NCBI GenBank assembly: GCA_015486425.1
Contig: WFRQ01000519.1
Location: 1-5,670, forward strand
DNA length: 5,670 nt
Direction of reading: 5' to 3'
Origin: Deltaproteobacteria bacterium
GTDB lineage: Bacteria; Desulfobacterota; Dissulfuribacteria; Dissulfuribacterales; QOAL01
Shown: piece by piece, positions 1 to 4,320 of the stretch
How positions within the stretch are numbered: position 1 is the first letter of the stretch
How the letters are laid out: each line of letters opens with the position of its first letter
Program-made: the position numbers and the translations under genes
Notes under the pieces: generated by a model
What the model was told of the DNA's origin: nothing
The model's input: the letters and a program-made list of their open reading frames with translations, nothing else
Database searches by the model: none

Positions 1-13
1 GCTCAGATTTGGG

Positions 14-105
14 TCAGGCTGAGTTGAACTGATTGAGCAAAACCGCAGGCGTAGCCGGGCTACGTTGAGGATTTTGTGATTGAAGTTCAGCTCAGGATGG
101 CCTGA
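14..105. repeat. Imperfect long inverted repeat (hairpin-forming)
   Basis: The left arm (14-44) and the reverse complement of the right arm (69-105) align over about 30 positions, with a 6-nt bulge and a few mismatches. Shared blocks are TCAGG, CTGAG, TGAACT and CAAAA. The centre holds a perfect odd palindrome, CGTAGCC-G-GGCTACG (50-64). The element lies about 60 nt beyond the stop of the Thi4-like gene, so it could form an RNA hairpin at the 3' end of that transcript. There is no T-run after it on the minus strand, so it is not a standard rho-independent terminator. It resembles a dispersed intergenic palindrome and shares arm motifs with the hairpin at 1275-1370. Confidence 0.6.
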
Positions 106-162
106 AGATGAGATGCGAAATCGGCAAGTTATTTTTGGACAGCCCCTTAGTTGAGCCAGCTA

Positions 163-936
163 TTATTTGCCGCACACCTCGGCCAGCATATGAGCCAGTT
201 TTTTCCCTGAGAGCAACATTCCGCCGAAGATTGGCCCCATTCTGTACCCGCCGTACACTGCTGCAGTTGACATACCGCAGACATAAAGCCCGGGATATAC
301 CTCCGTGGTGTTAGTTACCACGGCGTCTTCCGCAGGCTCTGCAAACATGGAACGTTCACCAATGGGCTTGCCCCCTGGAGTGTTCAGGGCCACATCATTC
401 TTGCTGGAAAATGTCCTCACTATATCGTGTTCATGGCCTGTTGCATCCACCACTGCCCTGGCCTCCATTGTTATCGGGTCAACAGGGAAATGGTTCATCA
501 TGGCAAAGGTATTGTTTATCACTACGCCCCGCACCTTTCCTTCTCTTACAAGCAGGTCCTCAACCACTACCAGATTGAATATTTTGGCGCCCTTTCTAAC
601 GGCTCCGAATATAAGGCCTGATGCAAGGCCTATTGCATCAACAGCATGGAGATTGTCCTCAAAGGGCTTTGAAGGAATATCAAAGTCATCCAGCACGCCC
701 TTGGCTTCATCCTGGGTAATTACATACTTGTAACCCATGCCGCCACCCCATATTCCGCCTCCGGGAGAGAGCTTTTTTTCAAGTATGGTCACATTGACAC
801 CAAGCTCTGCAAGATACCCTCCTGCCACAAGACCTGATGGGCCTGCGCCAACGATCACAACATCACTTTTCAGTGACTGCATCAGATCCGCAACGTGATT
901 TTCAATAATCCCCCGGGTTATATCTATCTCTTTCAT
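163..936 (-). CDS. thi4: Thi4-family thiazole synthase homologue (atypical active-site loop)
   Basis: The 257-aa product belongs to the Thi4 family, which makes the ADP-thiazole precursor of thiamine from NAD, glycine and a sulfur source; anaerobic prokaryotic members use free sulfide. It has an N-terminal dinucleotide-binding glycine motif (VIVGAGPSGLVAGG, 27-40) followed by the acidic end of strand 2 (E53), a Gly-rich segment at 59-67, TGH at 166-168, and the C-terminal RMGPIFGGMLLSGKK (232-246). Expected metal ligands Asp153 and His168 and the glycine-binding Arg232 are present. The residue just before VDP, Cys in yeast Thi4 and His in archaeal enzymes, is Pro151, and the neighbouring loop is also divergent. 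The start is the ATG at 936, preceded by AAGGAG with a 5-nt gap. An in-frame ATG at 999 would add 21 unrelated residues and lacks this site. No thiamine genes and no recognisable TPP riboswitch flank it. Family membership is near certain; thiazole synthase activity is less so. Confidence 0.9.
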   Translation of the reverse strand: MKEIDITRGIIENHVADLMQSLKSDVVIVGAGPSGLVAGGYLAELGVNVTILEKKLSPGGGIWGGGMGYKYVITQDEAKGVLDDFDIPSKPFEDNLHAVDAIGLASGLIFGAVRKGAKIFNLVVVEDLLVREGKVRGVVINNTFAMMNHFPVDPITMEARAVVDATGHEHDIVRTFSSKNDVALNTPGGKPIGERSMFAEPAEDAVVTNTTEVYPGLYVCGMSTAAVYGGYRMGPIFGGMLLSGKKLAHMLAEVCGK

Positions 937-1059
937 TTTTTCTCCTTGGTCAAAATTTTCATATTGCCCCTGGTGCAAAGGCACGCAATCTCCCGCCATG
1001 AAAAAAGTCAGAACGGGGCTGATTATTTTCCGCAGGAACCAGTCAGTTTATCCGAAAAC

Positions 1060-1115
1060 AGCTCGAAGCTCGAAGCTGAAAGCTGAAAGCTCAAAGCTGA
1101 AAGCTCAAGGCTCAA
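1060..1115. repeat. Tandem 7-bp repeat, eight units
   Basis: Eight consecutive heptamers follow the consensus AGCTSRA: AGCTCGA twice, AGCTGAA twice, then AGCTCAA, AGCTGAA, AGCTCAA and GGCTCAA. The array is non-coding and lies about 125 bp upstream of the Thi4-like start. Variation is confined mostly to positions 5 and 6, as expected of a slippage-prone simple repeat. No function can be read from the sequence. Confidence 0.85.
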
Positions 1116-1124
1116 AGTAAAAGA

Positions 1125-1180
1125 TTTGCTGGTTCCCAAACTCCAGTTTGGTAACCATGAACCGTAAGCTCCAGCTTCCC
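1125..1180 (-). repeat. Two-hairpin palindromic (REP-like) element, copy A
   Basis: Read on the minus strand, this has a first palindrome GGGAAGCTGGAGCTT, a short spacer containing ATGG, and a second palindrome ACCAAACTGGAGTTTGG, ending in ACCAGCAAA. Copy B (2659-2715) matches it module by module but lies on the opposite strand. Two separate hairpins with conserved spacing, found twice in intergenic DNA, suggest a dispersed REP- or MITE-like repeat. The classification is inferred from two copies only. Confidence 0.7.
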
Positions 1181-1274
1181 TGCATCCCTGAAAGTACAGT
1201 TTTGCAAGCAGCAACAGCATATTTTCACAATTCGTAGTGCCCGCACCGGGAATGGCGGTTTATCCGAAAATGCA

Positions 1275-1370
1275 CTGAACCTGAATTGAGCGCGTCAAAA
1301 TGTGGAAAATTATTTTTTCAATTTTCGCGGATATGGAGCAAATCCGAACAATCGCTCAATCCAGGTTGAA
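1275..1370. repeat. 96-bp imperfect inverted repeat with internal hairpin
   Basis: The arms 1275-1292 (ctgaacctgaattgagcg) and 1353-1370 (cgctcaatccaggttgaa) are complementary at 15 of 18 positions. Inside is a perfect 7-bp stem, GAAAATT at 1305-1311 with AATTTTC at 1320-1326, around an 8-nt loop. The element lies about 60 nt past the stop of the DUF2400 gene and could fold in its 3' untranslated RNA. There is no proper terminal T-run, so it reads better as a dispersed palindromic repeat than as a terminator. Confidence 0.6.
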
Positions 1371-1427
1371 TCTTACCTGGTACTTTTCATGACTACTTTA
1401 CCAGTGCTTCCCGGCGCGCAACTTGTA

Positions 1428-2231
1428 TCATAAAAGTGACCGGGATGGAAGAAGGCTGGCAAGAGAATTTCTGTCCAGTTCTTCCCGGATGCCGAAACGT
1501 GTCAGAACGAAATCGTACTTTACAGGGTCCTCAGGATTAATTGATCTGAAATGGTCAGTTATCTCCATGGCAGCCCTGAGACTGGCCTGCTTTCTACTGG
1601 TAAAATTCATCTCCCTGGCTATGTGATGCATATGGGTATCAAGGGGGATTATAATGGCATACGCAGGGATGGCATCCCAGCCGCCAGGATCAACATCATC
1701 ATTCCTCACCATCCAGCGCAAATACAGAAACAGGCGTTTGCACGCGCTTCCCTTTTCAGGAGAAGGCAGGAGAAAATTGCTTTGAACGCCGCCTGCCTCA
1801 CAGAGCCTGCGCACAAACATGGAGAGGGCAGGTACTGTTTCCCTGTTGTTTTTGTAAAACAGTTCTGAAAAGAAGTTTCCCAGTGAACCGTGATCCTGAA
1901 TTATCTTACGCACCCCTTCCAACAGGCCTGCAATGTCCTCCCCGGTGGTAAATCTGTGTTTGAAACCATGCAGGCTGTGCAGGAAATCCTGTCTGCTGGC
2001 AGAGGAAATAAAGTCAGCAGGAGAAGGGCCCAGTTTATCCAGCACACGACGGACACTTTTCAGAATCTGGTTCACACGTCCGTAGGCAAGCGAGGAAGCA
2101 ATGATGCCAACTATCTCACGATGTCTATGATCAGGATATTCATATAGAAATTCAAGTGGATCAGGATGAACAAATTCGCGTCTGTTGTACTGGTGATAAA
2201 GCTGCTCCAGAGCGGCCCTGAGGGGAATCAT
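1428..2231 (-). CDS. DUF2400 / TIGR02757 family protein, function unknown
   Basis: This 267-aa protein matches the uncharacterised DUF2400 (TIGR02757) family. Recognisable blocks are FVHPDPLEFLYEYPD (20-34), REIVGIIASSLAYGRV (38-53), RLFLYLRWMVR (166-176), PLDTHMHHIA (196-205) and DPVKYDFVLTRFGI (235-248). It is predicted soluble: no signal peptide or membrane segment is seen, and the length is normal for the family. The start chosen is the ATG at 2231, which begins just before the first conserved block (LYHQYNRREF). An upstream in-frame ATG at 2339 would add 36 low-complexity residues overlapping the zinc-ribbon gene. Neither start has a clear Shine-Dalgarno. The 2231 start lies 10 nt after the upstream stop, which fits translational coupling. 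The LDTH segment resembles the catalytic region of endonuclease III-type (HhH-GPD) glycosylases; this is inference only. Confidence 0.85.
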   Translation of the reverse strand: MIPLRAALEQLYHQYNRREFVHPDPLEFLYEYPDHRHREIVGIIASSLAYGRVNQILKSVRRVLDKLGPSPADFISSASRQDFLHSLHGFKHRFTTGEDIAGLLEGVRKIIQDHGSLGNFFSELFYKNNRETVPALSMFVRRLCEAGGVQSNFLLPSPEKGSACKRLFLYLRWMVRNDDVDPGGWDAIPAYAIIIPLDTHMHHIAREMNFTSRKQASLRAAMEITDHFRSINPEDPVKYDFVLTRFGIREELDRNSLASLLPSRSLL

Positions 2232-2241
2232 GTTTTCATGA

Positions 2242-2496
2242 TCAGGCTCTGCCGCAGCATGACCCTGGCCCTGCGCATCCCTGGGCCTCGCCTGGCCTTG
2301 ACCCGCAACAGCCGGTATCACCGGGGCCGGGTAGTTCATGGCCGGGCTGTCCGGTCATGGAAGATGTGGCTGATATGAGTTTTGTCATATGCACAGAGCC
2401 GCATTTCGGACAGGTTATTTCACTGTTCATGGATGAAAATACCAGCACCTCATTTACGCTTCCACAGTCATCGCACCTGTATTCGTAGATTGGCAT
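2242..2496 (-). CDS. FmdB-type zinc-ribbon protein with Gly/Cys-rich tail
   Basis: The product has 84 aa. The N-terminus MPIYEYRCDDCG and the paired motifs C8xxC11 and C29xxC32 define the FmdB/CxxC_CxxC putative regulatory zinc ribbon, where four cysteines would bind one zinc. The family was named for a gene near formamidase in Methylophilus; most members have no tested function. After residue 50 the protein becomes a Gly/Pro-rich tail with five more cysteines (C63, C64, C74, C80, C81), which could bind metal or be disordered. The ATG at 2496 has a strong AAGGAG with 6-nt spacing, present in a duplicated form. The DUF2400 gene starts 10 nt downstream, so the two probably form a bicistronic unit. 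They lie beyond the terminator of the ORP-like cluster, so they likely have their own promoter, not securely located. Confidence 0.9.
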   Translation of the reverse strand: MPIYEYRCDDCGSVNEVLVFSSMNSEITCPKCGSVHMTKLISATSSMTGQPGHELPGPGDTGCCGSRPGEAQGCAGPGSCCGRA

Positions 2497-2500
2497 TAGA

Positions 2501-2516
2501 ATCTCCTTATCTCCTT
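2501..2516 (-). promoter_or_regulatory. Duplicated Shine-Dalgarno before the zinc-ribbon gene
   Basis: On the minus strand the sequence AAGGAGATAAGGAGAT is an exact tandem duplication of the octamer AAGGAGAT. The proximal AAGGAG is 6 nt from the ATG at 2496, an ideal distance. The distal copy is 14 nt away and may act as a standby site or simply be a small slippage product. Confidence 0.7.
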
Positions 2517-2601
2517 AGTCATCGGGCTTCTCACACAGCCTGGCCATAGTGGAAAGCCCTCTTTGGCGGATATACGGCAAAACCGGCAATTGCGCACAGC
2601 C

Positions 2602-2617
2602 GTAAGCTCCAGCTTCC
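2602..2617. repeat. Single palindromic module (GTAAGCTCCAGCTTCC)
   Basis: This 16-mer contains the palindrome AAGCT-CC-AGCTT. An identical 16-mer occurs in copy A at 1164-1179. In this spacer it stands alone, about 40 nt before the complete two-hairpin copy B. Confidence 0.65.
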
Positions 2618-2658
2618 ACACAGAGACAGGTGACCCGCCCTGCAGGTATCAATAAGGA

Positions 2659-2715
2659 AAGAAGCAGGAGCTTCAGACCAATGGGTACCCAAACTGGAGT
2701 TTGGGCACCAGCAAA
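2659..2715 (+). repeat. Two-hairpin palindromic (REP-like) element, copy B
   Basis: Read on the plus strand, a first palindrome GAAGCAGGAGCTTC (2661-2674) is followed by a spacer with CAATGG. The second palindrome is ACCCAAACTGGAGTTTGGG, ending in CACCAGCAAA. It parallels the minus-strand reading of copy A (1125-1180) in order, spacing and most bases. Compensated differences, CCCAAACT/AGTTTGGG here against CCAAACT/AGTTTGG in copy A, keep the stem intact. Confidence 0.7.
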
Positions 2716-2754
2716 ATTGCGCAATGCAGGTTTAACCTTTCCATCTGTCAATAT

Positions 2755-2790
2755 AAAAACGGAGGAAGCAGATCATGTCTGTTCCCTCCG
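2755..2790 (-). terminator. Rho-independent terminator of the ORP-like cluster
   Basis: On the minus strand the RNA would form a stem CGGAGG (2790-2785) with CCTCCG (2765-2760). It extends by a G-U pair, an A-U pair, one mismatch and CAG/CTG around a 7-nt loop. Five U residues (2759-2755) and an AU-rich stretch follow directly. It begins about 40 nt after the stop of the NifX/ORP-like gene, so it marks the end of that transcription unit. The T-run exists only on the minus-strand side. Confidence 0.85.
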
Positions 2791-2831
2791 CAAATAGCAC
2801 TCATCATGCCTTCAGCCCTGCATCCTCAGGC

Positions 2832-3230
2832 TTAATCTCCGCACGTACCTCCGCAGGAGTGGCCTGGACCGTGGCCATGTCCGCCGCCTTCGCCATGGCC
2901 CTGGCATGTTGCGCCTGTAACGCCCTGGACCTTTCCCGCCAGGAAATCTTCCACCAGGCCTGCAGGATCAACAGCCGGAAGCCCTGCTATTACCTGTATG
3001 CCTGCGCCCTGAAGGATATTTACCGCGCCGCCGCCAATGCCGCCGCACAACAGGTGAGTAACACCTTTTTCATGAAGCCAGCGGGGGAGTACCCCTGGTT
3101 CATGTGGAGGGGGCGTCTCAATGGTTGATGCCCCGGCCTTGCCGTTCTCAATGTTTACAAATGCAAACTGCGGTGCATGGCCAAAGTGTGAACATAAGAG
3201 GCCGTTTTCAATTGGTATTGCTATTTTCAT
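2832..3230 (-). CDS. NifX/ORP-like molybdenum-iron-cluster-binding protein
   Basis: The 132-aa product belongs to the dinitrogenase iron-molybdenum cofactor / MTH1175 family (PF02579-like), whose members bind metal-sulfur clusters. The family includes the Orange Protein (ORP) of Desulfovibrio, which holds a Mo-Cu-sulfide cluster. The motifs are MKIAIPIENG (1-10), SHFGHAP (14-20), the central HEPGVLPRWLHEKGV (43-57) and CGGIGGGAVN (62-71). Residues 109-132 form an added Gly/His/Cys tail (C109, C126, C130; H112, H118, H120, H124) that suits metal binding. The ATG at 3230 overlaps the TGA of the Mrp gene (ATGA) and has a strong AAAGGAGG 9-10 nt upstream, inside the Mrp coding end. This indicates coupled translation with the ATPase. 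No nitrogenase genes are present, so the ORP-type role is favoured over nitrogen fixation. The bound cofactor cannot be read from the sequence. Confidence 0.9.
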   Translation of the reverse strand: MKIAIPIENGLLCSHFGHAPQFAFVNIENGKAGASTIETPPPHEPGVLPRWLHEKGVTHLLCGGIGGGAVNILQGAGIQVIAGLPAVDPAGLVEDFLAGKVQGVTGATCQGHGEGGGHGHGPGHSCGGTCGD

Positions 3231-4120
3231 GATTTGTTATCCTCCTTTGCCGCCTCTTCTTCCTTACGTTTTGCAGCAAACATCTGGGTAGAGTTGATTA
3301 CATTCTGACATATTTTTTCAAATGCCTCTGCTGTAAGGCTGTTGGGATACATGGCCATAACGGGCTTGCCGGCATCTCCTGTGGTAACGATCCTTGGGTC
3401 AACAGGAATACGGCCCAGGAATGGGATCCCTGTCTCTTCAGCAAGTTTCTGGCCGCCGCCCCTTTTGAAGACATCAATGGCCTTGCCGCAGTGCGGGCAG
3501 ATCATGCCGCTCATGTTTTCAACTATGCCGATTACAGGCATGCCTACCTGCTTGCAGAAACTAAGAGATTTCTTTACATCAAGCAGGGAAACTTCCTGAG
3601 GAGTTGTAACCACCACGGCAAAGGCATCGGGTATGGTCTGAGCCACAGTCATCTGTTCATCACCGGTGCCAGGAGGTGCATCAATAATAAGGTAATCCAG
3701 ATCCCCCCATTCAATATCATATATGAACTGCCTGATGGCGGACATCTTCAGAGGCCCTCTCCACATGACTGCGGAATCCTTGTCGGGCAGCAGAGGTTCT
3801 ACTGACATGAATTTAAGGTTGGGTGAATAATAAACAGGCCCTACAGTGCCGTCAGGCCGCTTTTGAAGTTCTCCTCGTTCAACTCCAAGCATCTTGGGCA
3901 CATTGGGGCCGTGCAGGTCAACATCAAGCAGGCCAACATAAAAATTCTGCAGTGAAAGCCCTATGGCAAGGTTGATTGAAACAGTGCTCTTGCCCACACC
4001 TCCCTTGCCGCTCATGACCATTATCTTGTATTCAATCTTGCCAAGCTGTCTCTTTATCTTTTCGTCCTGTTGTGCCAGGACCGGGTTGTTTGCTGCTGGA
4101 TTTTCCTTTTCAACTGCCAA
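3227..4120 (-). CDS. mrp: Mrp/NBP35/ApbC-type Fe-S carrier P-loop ATPase
   Basis: The product has 297 aa and is a soluble SIMIBI-class ATPase. It shows the deviant Walker A SGKGGVGKST (37-46), LLDVDLHGPN (64-73), the RGP motif (121-123), Walker B LIIDAPPGTGDE (144-155), ENMSG (201-205) and the CPHC pair (C208, C211). In this family the CxxC of two subunits holds a bridging [4Fe-4S] cluster that is passed to target proteins. It lacks the N-terminal cysteine cluster of eukaryotic Nbp35. The start is a TTG at 4120 with GGAGG 9 nt upstream; the first downstream ATG lies within the family-conserved region (KIMVMSGKGG), so TTG is preferred. The C-terminus is a charged Lys/Glu tail (284-297) that also encodes the ribosome site of the next gene. 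The downstream ORP-like protein overlaps it by 4 bp, a pairing also seen in Desulfovibrio, where the two act in the ORP complex. Confidence 0.92.
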   Translation of the reverse strand: MAVEKENPAANNPVLAQQDEKIKRQLGKIEYKIMVMSGKGGVGKSTVSINLAIGLSLQNFYVGLLDVDLHGPNVPKMLGVERGELQKRPDGTVGPVYYSPNLKFMSVEPLLPDKDSAVMWRGPLKMSAIRQFIYDIEWGDLDYLIIDAPPGTGDEQMTVAQTIPDAFAVVVTTPQEVSLLDVKKSLSFCKQVGMPVIGIVENMSGMICPHCGKAIDVFKRGGGQKLAEETGIPFLGRIPVDPRIVTTGDAGKPVMAMYPNSLTAEAFEKICQNVINSTQMFAAKRKEEEAAKEDNKS

Positions 4121-4173
4121 AATTCTGTTCCTCCGAAATTATATTAATAGTAAATCGTATTCCTGGTTTGTTG

Positions 4174-4283
4174 GTATCTGCTCACAGGGTACCGCAGCGT
4201 TTTCAGACGCTTGAAGTACAGGAAAAGAAAAGTACGCCTGCGCGTCCTACGCCCTGCATCTGCAGCACGCTGTGAGCAGATAC
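4174..4283. repeat. Perfect 14-bp inverted repeat in the intra-cluster spacer
   Basis: GTATCTGCTCACAG (4174-4187) is exactly complementary to CTGTGAGCAGATAC (4270-4283), with 82 bases between. A small inner hairpin, AGCGT/ACGCT, lies at 4196-4211. The element fills most of the 200-bp gap between the ferredoxin-ATPase gene and the mrp gene. In RNA it could form a long stem-loop, acting as an attenuator or a processing or stability element. It could equally be a miniature mobile repeat. No T-run follows the second arm on the minus strand. Confidence 0.75.
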
Positions 4284-4320
4284 ATTGGGACAAAGCGGGG
4301 AATGCTCCCTGCCGAATGCA

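Larger units (their letters stand above)
1046..1270. repeat. 13-bp direct repeat pair bracketing a repeat-rich segment
   Basis: The sequence GTTTATCCGAAAA occurs exactly at 1046-1058 and at 1258-1270. Between the copies lie the heptamer array and the two-hairpin element. An exact 13-bp match in a few hundred bases is unlikely by chance. It could reflect an insertion or duplication event, or both copies could be fragments of a larger dispersed repeat. Confidence 0.55.
937..1427. other. Gene-free spacer with repeats
   Basis: No convincing gene lies in these roughly 490 bases; the short open frames are low-complexity translations of the repeats. From high to low coordinates it holds a 96-bp hairpin (1275-1370), a 13-bp direct repeat (1258-1270 and 1046-1058), a two-hairpin palindromic element (1125-1180) and a heptamer array (1060-1115). 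The last 100 bases form the presumed leader of the Thi4-like gene, with a small possible stem-loop at 963-989 and the AAGGAG site at 942-947. The TPP-riboswitch core motifs were not found on the minus strand. Confidence 0.7.
2497..2754. other. Gene-free spacer with palindromic modules
   Basis: Together with the terminator and its flank (2755-2831), this makes about 335 bases without a gene. An open frame of 78 codons at 2515-2751 on the minus strand is only a translation of the repeats. The spacer holds three GGAGCTT/GGAGTTT-type palindromes (2602-2617, 2661-2674, 2685-2710). A 9-bp direct repeat, AATTGCGCA, lies at 2588-2596 and 2715-2723 and brackets them. A promoter for the zinc-ribbon gene should lie here, but only a poor candidate was seen. 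Confidence 0.65.

Noticed and set aside
937..1060. TPP riboswitch upstream of the Thi4-like gene
   Set aside because: The CTGAGA and ACCTGATC-type core motifs are absent on the minus strand of the leader.
1377..1404. Hairpin CTGGTA/TACCAG after the DUF2400 gene as a terminator
   Set aside because: The stem is only 6 bp with a 16-nt loop and no T-run follows on the minus strand.
2232..2339. Longer DUF2400 start at 2339
   Set aside because: The added 36 residues are low-complexity, overlap the zinc-ribbon gene tail, precede the conserved domain and have no ribosome site.
2723..2751. Possible sigma-70 promoter for the zinc-ribbon gene on the minus strand (TTGACA at 2751-2746, TGCATT at 2728-2723)
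   Set aside because: The -35 is perfect, the spacing is 17 nt and it sits just past the terminator, but the -10 matches only 3 of 6 bases and overlaps the repeat junction. Too weak to annotate.
2515..2751. 78-codon minus-strand open frame with a hydrophobic stretch (GLKLLLLSLLIPAG)
   Set aside because: It runs through the palindromic repeats. A similar EAGAYG peptide arises from copy A at 1023-1220, showing it is translated repeat, and there is no ribosome site.
4138..4143. Perfect TATAAT on the minus strand upstream of mrp
   Set aside because: Transcription would start in or next to the ribosome site, leaving no usable leader, and no -35 lies at the right distance. AT-rich spacer chance is likely.
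4297..4314. Hairpin GGGA-GCAT-TCCC after the ferredoxin-ATPase gene
   Set aside because: The stem is short, it is followed by CGCTTTGT and not a T-run, and it does not support termination.
4121..4320. Sigma-54 promoter search (GG-N10-GC), prompted by the known control of ORP genes in Desulfovibrio
   Set aside because: Two GG-N10-GC spacings occur, but neither shows the TGGCAC and TTGC context, and this spacing is common by chance.
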